Source of the DNA: Desulfofustis sp964433645
Lineage (GTDB): Bacteria > Desulfobacterota > Desulfobulbia > Desulfobulbales > Desulfocapsaceae
NCBI GenBank assembly: GCA_964433645.1
Contig: CAYSSK010000070.1
Span: 1 to 20,589 of the forward strand
Length of the DNA: 20,589 bases
Reading direction: 5' to 3'
Shown: positions 1-9,023 of the stretch, in pieces
Position numbering within the stretch: the stretch's first letter is position 1
Layout of the letters: each line of letters opens with the position of its first letter
The notes under the pieces: generated by a model
Told to the model about the DNA's origin: nothing
Databases searched by the model: none
Seen by the model: the letters and a program-made list of their open reading frames with translations, nothing else
Made by a program: the position numbers and the translations under genes

Positions 1-63
1 GACCGATCCGGGAGCCTTTCCGCCTGAGCGAAGCACGGCGCCGGCAATGCCGATAGATCCGGT

Positions 64-462
64 TCAGGAATCGATTTTCTTCTTGATATCGACGATGGGC
101 GTACCATCCAGGACGTCAAGGCCGACCACCTGCAGTAAACACCCGTCCCTGGCGGTCACGGTAAGTTCCGACAGCGCGATCGGATTCGGGCGCACCGGGC
201 TGCGGGTGGCAAAGACCCCGCGCAAACCGCGGGATCGATCACCGCGCGGATACACCTTGAGCCGGTCGCGATCAGCCAGATGCAGCCAGAACAGGACAAC
301 GATCGTCTGACCGGCGGCGATGCCGTCCAGCCCGTCCCGGTAGCGCGTATAAATCTCAAGCGTACCGCTGCGATCCGATTCGCTGTAGTTTTTCGGCGCC
401 TCGTCGCGAGTGACGATATCTCCATGCACCACGCCGATCGGAGTAATACGAACGTCTTCCAT
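64..462 (-). CDS. trmO: TrmO-family tRNA m6t6A37 methyltransferase
   Basis: TrmO (also TsaA/YaeB/VirR) uses S-adenosylmethionine to N6-methylate threonylcarbamoyladenosine at position 37 of certain tRNAs in the cytoplasm. The 132-residue product opens with ITPIGVVHGD and carries the family signature TRSPVRPNPIALS near residues 86-98, followed by GLDVLDGTPIVDIK, the typical closing strand of the beta-barrel fold. The length fits the short single-domain bacterial version without the C-terminal extension of the E. coli protein. I chose the ATG at 462 because GGAG lies 6 nt upstream. In-frame ATGs at 474 and 549 are possible but precede sequence that does not look like the family. It lies 67 nt downstream of the small ORF ending at 530 and is probably co-transcribed with it. 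Family assignment is firm; the exact tRNA substrate is inferred from homologues. Confidence 0.88.
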   Translation of the reverse strand: MEDVRITPIGVVHGDIVTRDEAPKNYSESDRSGTLEIYTRYRDGLDGIAAGQTIVVLFWLHLADRDRLKVYPRGDRSRGLRGVFATRSPVRPNPIALSELTVTARDGCLLQVVGLDVLDGTPIVDIKKKIDS

Positions 463-529
463 GGTCCTCTCCATCCCGCCTTTTCTCGAAAGACTCGCGC
501 CGGCAGCAATCACCGACTGTCTTTCCTGC

Positions 530-736
530 TCATTCGTCTTCGAAGTCAAGCATGCCCATCAGTTCCTCCTGGAACTGTTCATCGTTCATCAATTTGTAGA
601 CGATCGCCTGGCACAGGGCGCCGCTCAGCCCCTGATGATCGGCGGAGGCAACTTCAACTGAAATCTCGCCGTCTTCACCGGCGCCGAGGATGATTGCCGA
701 CTGATGCTGCTGCAAGGTAATCGCTTGATTATCCAC
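530..736 (-). CDS. Small acidic hypothetical protein (68 aa)
   Basis: I do not recognise a named family. The product is 68 residues, acidic, soluble-looking and without cysteines. It has a beta-like first half (AITLQQHQSAIILGAGEDG) and a helical, acidic C-terminal half ending MLDFEDE. The start is GTG at 734-736, supported by AGGAG 6 nt upstream. An ATG overlapping it at 736-738 opens a different frame whose translation is arginine-rich and not protein-like. The gene precedes trmO on the same strand with a 67-nt gap, suggesting a two-gene transcript. The good Shine-Dalgarno and plausible composition favour a real gene, but no function can be assigned from sequence. Confidence 0.6.
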   Translation of the reverse strand: MDNQAITLQQHQSAIILGAGEDGEISVEVASADHQGLSGALCQAIVYKLMNDEQFQEELMGMLDFEDE

Positions 737-1301
737 ATTATTCTCCTAAAAAAATTACTCAGACCACGGGCCGCTGGCGCGAGGTGCCGGTGCCGCCCGA
801 TGCTTCTCATGCTATCGTTCAGCCGCCGTCTCGGCGGACGGTCAACTGAAACACATCCGGCCGATCGTAATGGCCGGCCGGGTCGAAGTCAAGCGCCGTG
901 CGAGTCAGTGCTCCACGATCGTGGTCGGCCGTCGTCGCAGAGCCGAATAGAGACCGATCACGGCAATCAGGATGTCCGGCCCGACCCCCAATCTCAACGT
1001 AGTTTATTTTACTATATCGTGTCGATCAGTGATCAACGAGCAAAACCGTGCCCCATTAACGGAAAACATTGCCCGGTATGATTCTTGAATAATAAAAGCA
1101 GGAGCCGACGATACGCTCCGGCAAAACAGTGGGAAAAATCGTATCAAAACAATAATTCCGAGACGTTAACTCCCCTGACATGAGCCAAGATCCGATTCAT
1201 CAAACCGATGTCAGACCAATGGCAGCAGAACAGTCCGGAAAACCTGGACACACCATACCTGCTTCACACTATTCGTCCATTCAAAAACAAGGAAGAAGGA
1301 A
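737..1301. other. Intergenic region between divergent genes
   Basis: This stretch of 565 bases separates the divergent small ORF/trmO pair from the glycosidase-like operon, so both promoters should lie here. I see no convincing gene. A perfect hairpin CCGCCG-TCT-CGGCGG lies at 823-837 without a T tract. An AT-rich patch lies around 1000-1100, but no promoter hexamer pair is good enough to call. The region just before 1302 carries a purine-rich ribosome binding site. Confidence 0.5.
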
Positions 1302-3554
1302 ATGTTAAGACGACTCTTTCCTTGGAGATTTCTGCTCAGACTGGCGGTCAAACGTTTCCAGGTTATCGATCCGCTCCTGGTGGCCGCCCGCATCAGAAGT
1401 TTTGCCCAGCCATCCGAGGTCCAGGAACCCATCGAACTCCTGCGCGCCGGCATCGTCTTTCACGCCCGGGGCCTGCTCAACACCAAGGCTATCCAGCACA
1501 ATCTCGACTGGGTCTGGCCGTATTGGGTGGAAAGGCAATTCAACCCCGAAGACCGCTCATTCATCCCCCGCGCTTTCTCGTTTTCCCATATCAACCTCAC
1601 CCATCGCAACTGGACGGCCGTGGGCCTGCCCGATCTGCCGCTTTATCCGATCGTCGACCCGCGCGGTCTGGTAACCCCGCTGCACGACGGCTGGTCGCTC
1701 GACTGCTGGTTCATCGAGGACCAGGGGGCCGCGCTCTGCCCATCCCGGATGGACGCCGTCGAACAACACCTGGTAGACGACACCAGCCGCTCCGTTGTCA
1801 CCCGGTCCCGCGCAGGAAACACCACGCTGACGACGAAGGTGTCTCTGGCTCTCCGCGACGACGAGCCGCTTCTGCACTTGTCGGCGGATGTTGAATCAAC
1901 AGCCGGCGGCTGGTTGATCTTCTCACTGCGGCCGTATAATGCCGAGGGCGTTCAGTTCATAGAACGGGCGGCAATCCTTGACCAACAAGACGGCTGGCTG
2001 GTCAATGATGAAGTCGTCATCAGGCTGCACGGACCCCCCGACAAATACCTTTTCTCCGATTACCAGTCCGGCGACGTCTTTTTCCACCTCGACCAACAGC
2101 AGGACGGCAGCGACAAGACCTGCCGCATCGGCATGGTGACCGCGGCGGCCTGCTACCGGTTCGAACCAGTCGAAAAGAAGCGTGACTACCGGCTCGATCT
2201 GGCCTTACCGCCGCCCCCCGGCCGGAAGGTCCCTGACATATCAACCAGCTGGTCTGAAGCGCTGCAAAACACGGCCCGCCTGCGGATTCCCGACCGGCAT
2301 CTGCAATTTCTCCACGATACCGCGGTCCGCACACTGATCCATCTTTCCGCGGGGGATGTCGTTCCCGGTCCTTATACCTACAATCGCTTCTGGTTCCGAG
2401 ATGCCTGCTTCATGCTCAACGCCATGCTGACCATCGGCCTCAAAGAGCGGTGTCGGCGCCACCTCGACACCTTTGCCGATCACCAGAAACCGACCGGTTT
2501 TTTCCACTCCCAGGATGGCGAATGGGATTCCAACGGGCAGGTGCTCTGGCTCCTCAACCGCTTCCGCCTGCTGGCCGGCGAATTGTTCAACCCCGACTGG
2601 CTGGATCCGCTGCGCCGCGGCGCTGACTGGATTGGCGTAAAACGGCGGCAGGAAAACGGCGATGAGCGGACCAAAGGCCTTCTGCCGCCCGGTTTCAGTG
2701 CCGAACATTTCGGTCCCAACGATTACTATTATTGGGACGACTTCTGGGCGCTGGCCGGCTTGCAGGGTGCGGCCGATACGCTGGCCGCCTACGATCGTGG
2801 TTCAGAGGCCGCCGCCACCCGAGAAGAAGCAGTTGCCATGGAAAACGATGTGTTGCGCAGTATCGAGCTGGTCACCGCGGAAAAACCGACCCCGGCAATA
2901 CCGATTTCGCCGAATCGACGTCTGGATTCCGGCGCCATCGGTTGCCTGGTCGCCGATTATCCGCTGCAGTTGCTGCCCGCCGCCGACCGGAGAATGATGG
3001 CAACTGCTGATTATCTCTACGCAAATTGTCTCCAGAACGGCTGTTTTTTTCAGGACATGATCCATTCCGGTAACAATATCTACATGACTCTGGAGCTTGC
3101 CCAGGTCTATCTCCGGGCGGGCGACGGTCGGTTCCGACCGCTTCTCGAAGCGGCTGCATCGCTGGCGTCGCCAACCGGCCAGTGGCCGGAGGCCATACAT
3201 CCGCTCACCGGCGGGGGCTGCATGGGCGACGGTCAGCACGGCTGGGCCGCGGCTGAATGGCTGCTGCTGCTGCGCACCATGTTCATCATGGAAGAAGGCG
3301 AATCGCTGGTCATCGGCCGGGGTCTGCTGCCTCACTGGCTGGAGGCGGGGCAGACCATTTCCTACGGCCCGACCCTGACCCGGTTCGGCGCCGTCTCCGT
3401 TACCCTGACCGGGGGTGGTGATACTACCGATGTCACCGTGACGGCCGACTGGCGGCCGGTTCGACCGCGCCGCGTCAGCATCGAGCTGCCGGGGCACTCC
3501 CCCCAACTATTGCAACATCCCGATCATAGCTGTATCGTAGCGAGGCAGAAATGA
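1302..3554 (+). CDS. Six-hairpin glycosidase-like protein (GH15-like)
   Basis: The 750-residue product looks like a glycoside hydrolase of the (alpha/alpha)6 toroid (six-hairpin) type, related to glucoamylase and glycogen-debranching families. The N-terminal ~320 residues are beta-rich, and the catalytic-type toroid follows. Visible signatures are FWFRDA (D367), which resembles the substrate-binding WxRDA segment of GH15, YYYWDDFW at 475-482, and QWPEA with E630 as a candidate acid. The N-terminus is basic and hydrophobic but is not a clear signal peptide. The ATG at 1302 follows GGAAGAAGGAA. The stop overlaps the next gene's start in an ATGA arrangement, so it is translationally coupled to the glycosyltransferase. 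I infer an alpha-glucoside or storage/envelope glycan substrate. Catalytic activity is not proven, and a specific enzyme name is not justified. Confidence 0.7.
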   Translation: MLRRLFPWRFLLRLAVKRFQVIDPLLVAARIRSFAQPSEVQEPIELLRAGIVFHARGLLNTKAIQHNLDWVWPYWVERQFNPEDRSFIPRAFSFSHINLTHRNWTAVGLPDLPLYPIVDPRGLVTPLHDGWSLDCWFIEDQGAALCPSRMDAVEQHLVDDTSRSVVTRSRAGNTTLTTKVSLALRDDEPLLHLSADVESTAGGWLIFSLRPYNAEGVQFIERAAILDQQDGWLVNDEVVIRLHGPPDKYLFSDYQSGDVFFHLDQQQDGSDKTCRIGMVTAAACYRFEPVEKKRDYRLDLALPPPPGRKVPDISTSWSEALQNTARLRIPDRHLQFLHDTAVRTLIHLSAGDVVPGPYTYNRFWFRDACFMLNAMLTIGLKERCRRHLDTFADHQKPTGFFHSQDGEWDSNGQVLWLLNRFRLLAGELFNPDWLDPLRRGADWIGVKRRQENGDERTKGLLPPGFSAEHFGPNDYYYWDDFWALAGLQGAADTLAAYDRGSEAAATREEAVAMENDVLRSIELVTAEKPTPAIPISPNRRLDSGAIGCLVADYPLQLLPAADRRMMATADYLYANCLQNGCFFQDMIHSGNNIYMTLELAQVYLRAGDGRFRPLLEAAASLASPTGQWPEAIHPLTGGGCMGDGQHGWAAAEWLLLLRTMFIMEEGESLVIGRGLLPHWLEAGQTISYGPTLTRFGAVSVTLTGGGDTTDVTVTADWRPVRPRRVSIELPGHSPQLLQHPDHSCIVARQK

Positions 3555-4831
3555 ATATCAGCATGTTCACCAACACCTACCTGCCCCATGTCGGCGGCGT
3601 TGCCCGTTCGGTATCGACCTTTGCCGCCGAACTTCGGGAGCAGGGGCACCTGGTGCAGATTATCGCGCCGACCTTTGCCGAGACACCGGAAGAAACCGAT
3701 GTCACCGTTGTCCGGGTACCGGCAATCCAGCACTTCAACGGCAGTGACTTCTCGGTGCGCATTCCGCTGCCGGGTATTATCGGCGAGGCGATCTCTGATT
3801 TTGCGCCGGACATCATCCACAGCCATCACCCCTTTCTGCTCGGGGATGCCGCGCTGCGCCTGGCCCGCACCATGCAACTGCCCCTGGTCTTTACCCACCA
3901 TACGCTCTATGAGCAGTATACCCACTACGTACCGCTCGACTCCCCGGCCTTGAAACGCTTTGTCATCGAACTGGCAACGGGCTATGCCAATCTCTGCAAC
4001 CGGGTGATCGCCCCCAGTTCTTCCGTAAAAAACCTGCTCCTGGAGCGCGGCGTCAAATCAGACGTCACCGTGCTGGCCACCGGTATCGACATCGATTTCT
4101 TCTCCGGGGGCAATGGCCGACGATTCCGCGAACAACACGGTATCACCGACCGGACGAAAGTGATCGGTCATGTCGGCCGGCTGGCCGTGGAAAAAAACCT
4201 GCCCTACCTGGCAGAAGCCGTAGCCAATGGTGTCAAGGAGCGCCACCGGAGCTGCTTTCTGGTGGTCGGGGCGGGCGATGCCGAACAGGAAATCAGAGAC
4301 ATCTTTCATGGCCAAGGATGCGCAGAACAACTCGTCATGCCGGGTCCGCTGACCGGCGAGCAGTTGGCGGATGCCTACGCGGCCATGGACATCTTCGCCT
4401 TTGCCTCCCGCTCCGAAACCCAGGGGCTCGTCCTGGCCGAAGCGATGGCCGCCTCGACCCCGGTCATTGCCCTGGAGGCGTCGGGGGTCGGGGATGTGGT
4501 TCGGCACGATGTCAACGGTCTGGTGCTCGCCGCCGAAACCTCCACCAATGAATTCGCCCGGGCGCTCCTCGCCATGCTCGACAACAGCGATCGGCTCGCA
4601 ACCTTGCGCCGTGCCGCCCGGACGACCGCACGCGAATTTTCCAAGGAAAACTGTACCGGCCGTTTGACTGAGCTGTACCGGGAAACCATTGCCGACGACC
4701 ACCGCCCCCACGATACCGACCGGGATATTATCGAGTCGGTACTGCTGGCAATCAAAGCGGAATGGGAACTCTTCCAGAAAAAAACGAAAGCCGCCCTCAC
4801 GTCGTTGGCCGAGAGCGTGGATCAAGCGTAA
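3551..4831 (+). CDS. GT4-family glycosyltransferase
   Basis: The 426-residue product is a retaining GT-B glycosyltransferase of family 4. The N-terminal Rossmann half begins MNISMFTNTYLPHVGGVARS, with the GGV loop typical of the acceptor domain, and contains HSHHPFLLG and FTHHTLYEQYTHY. The C-terminal half has VGRLAVEKN and the nucleotide-sugar EX7E motif at E289 and E297. The pattern resembles diacylglycerol glucosyltransferases and related glycolipid enzymes, so a lipid acceptor at the inner membrane is plausible but inferred. A charged, possibly amphipathic tail follows residue ~375. The start overlaps the upstream stop by 4 nt, with GAGG 5-6 nt before the ATG. The next gene starts at a GTG 2 nt after the stop. 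Confidence 0.9.
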   Translation: MNISMFTNTYLPHVGGVARSVSTFAAELREQGHLVQIIAPTFAETPEETDVTVVRVPAIQHFNGSDFSVRIPLPGIIGEAISDFAPDIIHSHHPFLLGDAALRLARTMQLPLVFTHHTLYEQYTHYVPLDSPALKRFVIELATGYANLCNRVIAPSSSVKNLLLERGVKSDVTVLATGIDIDFFSGGNGRRFREQHGITDRTKVIGHVGRLAVEKNLPYLAEAVANGVKERHRSCFLVVGAGDAEQEIRDIFHGQGCAEQLVMPGPLTGEQLADAYAAMDIFAFASRSETQGLVLAEAMAASTPVIALEASGVGDVVRHDVNGLVLAAETSTNEFARALLAMLDNSDRLATLRRAARTTAREFSKENCTGRLTELYRETIADDHRPHDTDRDIIESVLLAIKAEWELFQKKTKAALTSLAESVDQA

Positions 4832-4833
4832 CC

Positions 4834-7272
4834 GTGTTTACAGAACTCGGCAGAAAATGGCGTTCCCTGCGCCGTACATTGAGCCCCGGCGAGTGGGCGG
4901 CCCGGCATGTCCGACCGGAACATCCCGAGGACCGCGAACTGAGCGTCAACGCCCCCGGCATCCTGATGATTCAGATTGACGGCCTGAGCTATCGGCAGCT
5001 GCAGCGGGCGCTCGAGAAAAAACGGCTGCCCTTTCTCAGCCGTCTGCTCCGGCGGGATCATTTCGTGCTCAAGGAGTTTTATTCGGGAGTGCCGTCAGCA
5101 ACACCCGCCGTACAGGCCGAACTCTTTTTCGGCGAGAAAGGCGTGGTCCCCGCTTTCATGTATTACGACCGTGCCGCACAGCAGGAAAAGACCATGTTCG
5201 ACGCCCAGGCGGTCGATGATCTGGCCCACGCTCTGGAAAGTCGTGCCGACTGTCTGTTGCGCGGCGGCAGCTCCTATGCAAATATCTATTCCGGTGGGGC
5301 GGATGAAGCGCCGTTCTGTATCCAGTCGATGAAATTGCAGTCCATCTTCCGCGGCTTCAAGCTCCGCACGATCGTCTGGTTCATAGCGGCCAACCTGGGC
5401 AAGATCGCCCGGATCATCGGCCTGGGCGCGCTGGAAACCGGCCTGGCTATCAGGGATTTCTTCGTCGGTATCTACCGCCGCAGAAATCCGTTTAAGGAGT
5501 TGAAGTTCATCTTCTCCCGAATCGGTGTCTGCATCGTGCTTCGAGAGCTGGTCCGCCTCCATGTAAAACTCGATCTTGCTCGCGGCCTTCCCATTATCCA
5601 CGCTAATTTCGTCGGTTACGACGAACACGCCCATCGTCGCGGACCCGGTTCGGCCTTCGCGATGTGGACCCTCAAAGGCATTGACGGCACCATCAAAGAT
5701 CTGGTGCGCTCGGCCAGGTGGTCGGAAAAAAGAGATTATCGAATTTTCATCTACTCCGACCATGGTCAGGAAGCCTGTCTGGCCTATGAACGGGAAACCG
5801 GCAGGACCATTCACCAGGCCGTGGCCGCCGTTTTCAGCCGGGGACTTCTGCAGCGATTTAGCGTCGCCGAGCCGGAGCCGGCGATCATCCAACATACCAG
5901 CCTGCAGCAACGAAGCAGCTCTCTCTTCCACCGGCTTGCCGATCAGGCAAACTCCGCCGGACAACGGCCGAACCCGGCTACGGCTAAGATCCACGTGACC
6001 GCAATGGGGCCCCTCGGCCATATCTACCTTCCCGAACGCCCCGACGCCCAGGCAATGCACCACTATGCCGAGAAGCTGGTGGACACGGCCGCCGTACCAC
6101 TGGTTCTCTACCGGCACGACGACCGGATTATCTGCGTCTCACCTGCCGGCTCCGGAGAATTGTCGACGATGGCGCCCCGCGTATTCGGAGAGAAGCACCC
6201 CTTCCTGGCAGAGGTTGCCCGCGATATGGAAACGATCTGCCGCCACGAAAACGGTGGCGACTTCGTTATTTCCGGCTGGCGGCCAGAGCAGCGCTCACTG
6301 AGTTTCGCCATTGAAAACGGTTCGCACGGCGGCCCCGGCAGCACGGAAACCAAGGGGTTTCTTATTCTGCCCGACACCCTCACCAGCGACGATCAACGCT
6401 CGCTTCGGCCGCTCGATCTCCGGCGACTGGTCGCCGCCGTCCGCGACCAGCGGTTGCCGGTACCGTTGACCGCTGCCCGCGGACTAAGCGACGCGCCGGA
6501 GATTTTGACCGTGGTGTCCTACAATATCCACCATTGCCGCGGCCTTGACGGCAAACTCTTTCCCGCTCGCATCGCTCGGATTATCGACCGCCTCGCCCCC
6601 GACTTGGTGGCTTTGCAGGAAGTGGATAAAAACAGGACACGTACCGATCATCTGGATCAGGCCGCCGAACTGGGCCGGCTTCTGGGCATGGAATATCGCT
6701 TCCTGCCGCTGCTTCAAGATCAAAGTGGCCAATACGGCCTGGCAGTACTCAGCCGCTTTCCGCTGACGGCCACTCATTACGCATTGTTGCCGCAGGTTCC
6801 GGACAACGGCCGGTCGGAGCCCCGCGGCATCATCCGGGTAACGATCGCAACCAGACACGGCCCCGTACATCTGTGCAATACCCACTTGAGCATCACCAGA
6901 AAAGAACGGCTCGCCCAGATGCGCTTTCTCGTGGATGAATATCTCGCCGGCGAAATTCCGGCAACGGACCCCGTTATCTTCTGCGGCGATCTCAACGCCT
7001 CTCTCCTGTCTCCGGCTTACCGGCTGCTGTCGACCAGGCTCCTCGACGCTCACCGGATATCCGCCGCCGATTCGCCGGGACCGACGTTTCTTGCCTCATA
7101 TCCGGTGATTCGACTCGATCATATCTTCGCCTCCCGCCACCTCGCTCCCGTCACGGGGAGGGTGGTCCGTGACGGGGAGAGCAGATCCGCCTCCGATCAT
7201 CTGCCGGTGGTCAGCGTCTTTCTGCACGACCCGACCCGCTTGAACGACGCCCAGGGGGACAACCATGCCTGA
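4834..7272 (+). CDS. Alkaline-phosphatase-superfamily / EEP phosphatase fusion protein
   Basis: The 812-residue protein joins two hydrolase domains. Residues ~40-540 belong to the alkaline phosphatase/phosphodiesterase superfamily: metal ligand D49 in MIQIDG, probable nucleophile T90 in PSATPAVQ, D263 and H267 in GYDEHAH, and D309-H310 in YSDHGQ. Residues ~555-805 form an endonuclease/exonuclease/phosphatase domain with a complete catalytic set: N564 (SYNIHH), E596 (LQEVD), NTHL, D719 and N721 (GDLNA), D762-H763 (DHIF) and D788-H789 (SDHLP). I chose the GTG at 4834, just after the glycosyltransferase stop; upstream in-frame ATGs lie inside that gene. A hydrophobic stretch near residues 170-210 may contact the membrane. 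The 3' end overlaps the next ORF by 8 nt. A phospholipid or phosphodiester substrate at the envelope is inferred from the neighbours. Confidence 0.82.
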   Translation: MFTELGRKWRSLRRTLSPGEWAARHVRPEHPEDRELSVNAPGILMIQIDGLSYRQLQRALEKKRLPFLSRLLRRDHFVLKEFYSGVPSATPAVQAELFFGEKGVVPAFMYYDRAAQQEKTMFDAQAVDDLAHALESRADCLLRGGSSYANIYSGGADEAPFCIQSMKLQSIFRGFKLRTIVWFIAANLGKIARIIGLGALETGLAIRDFFVGIYRRRNPFKELKFIFSRIGVCIVLRELVRLHVKLDLARGLPIIHANFVGYDEHAHRRGPGSAFAMWTLKGIDGTIKDLVRSARWSEKRDYRIFIYSDHGQEACLAYERETGRTIHQAVAAVFSRGLLQRFSVAEPEPAIIQHTSLQQRSSSLFHRLADQANSAGQRPNPATAKIHVTAMGPLGHIYLPERPDAQAMHHYAEKLVDTAAVPLVLYRHDDRIICVSPAGSGELSTMAPRVFGEKHPFLAEVARDMETICRHENGGDFVISGWRPEQRSLSFAIENGSHGGPGSTETKGFLILPDTLTSDDQRSLRPLDLRRLVAAVRDQRLPVPLTAARGLSDAPEILTVVSYNIHHCRGLDGKLFPARIARIIDRLAPDLVALQEVDKNRTRTDHLDQAAELGRLLGMEYRFLPLLQDQSGQYGLAVLSRFPLTATHYALLPQVPDNGRSEPRGIIRVTIATRHGPVHLCNTHLSITRKERLAQMRFLVDEYLAGEIPATDPVIFCGDLNASLLSPAYRLLSTRLLDAHRISAADSPGPTFLASYPVIRLDHIFASRHLAPVTGRVVRDGESRSASDHLPVVSVFLHDPTRLNDAQGDNHA

Positions 7273-7975
7273 TCGATCGCGACACCGGACGATCGTCGCC
7301 CGGGTCAGGGGAGCGGTCCTTGCCGTCCTTGTTCTCACCGTGCTGGCCGTTGCCGCCTATGCCTTCATCAATCATGAACCACTCACCGTCCTGAAAAACT
7401 ATCTGGAGAGCCGGGTCCACCCGCTGCTCTTTATCCTGTTGATGGCCGTTCTGCCGATATGCGGCGTACCCATCTCCCTCTTTCTGGTGCTGGTCGGCAT
7501 GAGATTCGGTATCGCTACCGGCATCGCGCTGTCGGCGGTGACCATGCTCTTTCACCTGAGCGCCACCTACTACCTCGTCCACTCGTTTCTGCGCCTCTGG
7601 ATCACCGGGCTGCTGCAACGATTCAGCATTCCGGTACCGGAACTGCAGATAATGTCAAACAAACGCTCCGCCGTCGTTTTCATGCTCGTTCCCGGCCTCC
7701 CCTATGTGGTAAAGAACAACCTTCTCGCGCTGACCGGGTTACCCCTTGTTCCGTACCTGCTTATCGGCTGGCTCAGCCAATTCCTCACCGCTATCTCGTT
7801 TGTCATTTTCGGCGGCGCCGTCATAGAGATGAATTATTCCATCCTGGCCCTGGCACTTGTCCTGATCCTGGCCGGTTTTCTGCTTCAGCGCTTCATTCGC
7901 AACAACCTGCCGCCGTCAGTAAAACAACTGCTATCCGACGACAAAGACAGCGATCGGACCGATACCGACGATTGA
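7265..7975 (+). CDS. TVP38/TMEM64-family (VTT domain) membrane protein
   Basis: The 236-residue integral membrane protein has a basic N-terminus, a first membrane segment around residues 15-35, several further hydrophobic segments and an acidic C-terminal tail. The VTT/DedA-type core shows a re-entrant-like hydrophobic stretch with G and P (LPICGVPISLFLVLVGMRFG). A later VPGLPYVVKNNLLALTG segment resembles the conserved arginine/proline loop of TVP38 proteins, although here a Val occupies the usual Arg position. Homologues in the DedA/TVP38 superfamily are implicated in lipid transport or scrambling. The ATG overlaps the upstream stop by 8 nt, making this the last gene of the operon. A role in moving a lipid or glycolipid processed by the upstream enzymes is inference. 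Confidence 0.8.
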   Translation: MPDRSRHRTIVARVRGAVLAVLVLTVLAVAAYAFINHEPLTVLKNYLESRVHPLLFILLMAVLPICGVPISLFLVLVGMRFGIATGIALSAVTMLFHLSATYYLVHSFLRLWITGLLQRFSIPVPELQIMSNKRSAVVFMLVPGLPYVVKNNLLALTGLPLVPYLLIGWLSQFLTAISFVIFGGAVIEMNYSILALALVLILAGFLLQRFIRNNLPPSVKQLLSDDKDSDRTDTDD

Positions 7976-8016
7976 CCAGGCAACCATTTCCTTTCAGCCC
8001 CCGGCAAAACCATTTT

Positions 8017-8039
8017 TTGTTATCTCACTATGATAACAA
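8017..8039. promoter_or_regulatory. Inverted repeat, candidate operator
   Basis: An 8-bp perfect inverted repeat, TTGTTATC and GATAACAA, is separated by 7 nt. It has no downstream T tract in either direction, so it is unlikely to be an intrinsic terminator. It sits in the 310-base region (7976-8285) between the VTT gene and the receiver-domain gene, which otherwise shows no gene. Its symmetry suggests a binding site for a dimeric regulator. The regulated gene, probably the one at 8286, is a guess. Confidence 0.35.
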
Positions 8040-8285
8040 TGACAATAGCCCCCGAGCAGCACCGATAATCCGGCGACGGCGTCGCGGAAACCGGGCGGCA
8101 CTCCCTTCCGCAACGGCTCAACTGGTGCGCCAGGCACGTCTTTTTACGCCTTTTGCTTGCGATTGCATCCTTTTTGCATAAACAAAGGTAAAGGCCAAAG
8201 ACATCCGCTGGCGGAGCGTGGGGCCGGCGCTCTCCGCTATATCCCCGATCCTGCCATAGCGAATTAAAGCCCAGAACGTGCTGTC

Positions 8286-8876
8286 ATGGAAAACCTGGCA
8301 ATTCTGATCGTTGAAAGCAGTACCGAGAACAGCCACCTGATCAAGGACCTGCTCTTCCGTGCGCCGATGACGACAGGGATAATGGAGGTAGCGGGATCGT
8401 TGAAATCAGCTTTGGAGCGTCTTGCACATACCGCCTACGATGTGGCGCTGGTCAATCTGATGCTCGTCGACAGCAGCGGTCTGGGGACCATTCGCAGTAT
8501 CGTCAACGCTGCGCCGGAGGTGGCGATCGTCGTTATCTCGGAAGGCGACAGCCATGCCCTGGCAGACACGAGTGTCCACTTCGGCGCCCAGGATCATCTG
8601 GAGAAGCAGCACCTCTCCCCGATCATGCTGCACAAATCCCTTCGTTACGCCATTGAACGACGAACCATAGAGCAGGAAAAGGAAGATGTCCTTAACGACC
8701 TCAGCATGGCCCTGGAAAGACTCGTTTTACAGGAAAGCATCCTGCCGCTCTGCGCACAATGCCGGAAAATCCGGAGCGCTGCAGGTCAATGGCTCGATCT
8801 GGAAGAGTATGTCAACGAGGACGGCCGTCATGAAACAACTCGGCTGATCTGCCCGACCTGTCGACAGCATCTCTGA
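8286..8876 (+). CDS. Degenerate receiver-domain protein with C-terminal zinc ribbon
   Basis: The 196-residue protein begins with a CheY-like receiver (residues ~4-128: ILIVESS, DVALVNLMLVDSSGL, GAQDHLEK). The expected phosphoacceptor aspartate is N57. The acidic pocket residue that is normally D is S11, although E10 and the conserved lysine of LEK remain. A coiled linker follows. The C-terminal module LPLCAQCRKIR...WLDLEEYV...ICPTC holds a C156-x2-C159 / C189-x2-C192 set, a zinc-ribbon-like tail seen on many deltaproteobacterial signalling proteins. The start has no strong Shine-Dalgarno. It probably acts as a phosphorylation-independent signalling or adaptor protein, since no kinase or output DNA-binding domain is present. 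The fold is clear; the partner is unknown. Confidence 0.82.
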   Translation: MENLAILIVESSTENSHLIKDLLFRAPMTTGIMEVAGSLKSALERLAHTAYDVALVNLMLVDSSGLGTIRSIVNAAPEVAIVVISEGDSHALADTSVHFGAQDHLEKQHLSPIMLHKSLRYAIERRTIEQEKEDVLNDLSMALERLVLQESILPLCAQCRKIRSAAGQWLDLEEYVNEDGRHETTRLICPTCRQHL

Positions 8877-9023
8877 CTCTATCCGTTCCTGCCGATTCCC
8901 GCGCCTGCGCATCTTGGCCTCGATCCAGCGTGGAGGCTGTCAACTGAGCCCGGACAGATACCGTCCAGTGATGGTGGACGCAGTCCTTTCCGACAGGACA
9001 GCTAGCGGCAACCGCGCCTGTTA

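Noticed and set aside
905..997. A 30-codon minus-strand frame from TTG encoding a hydrophobic segment followed by RRR
   Set aside because: It resembles a membrane peptide but has only a TTG start, no Shine-Dalgarno and no family similarity I recognise.
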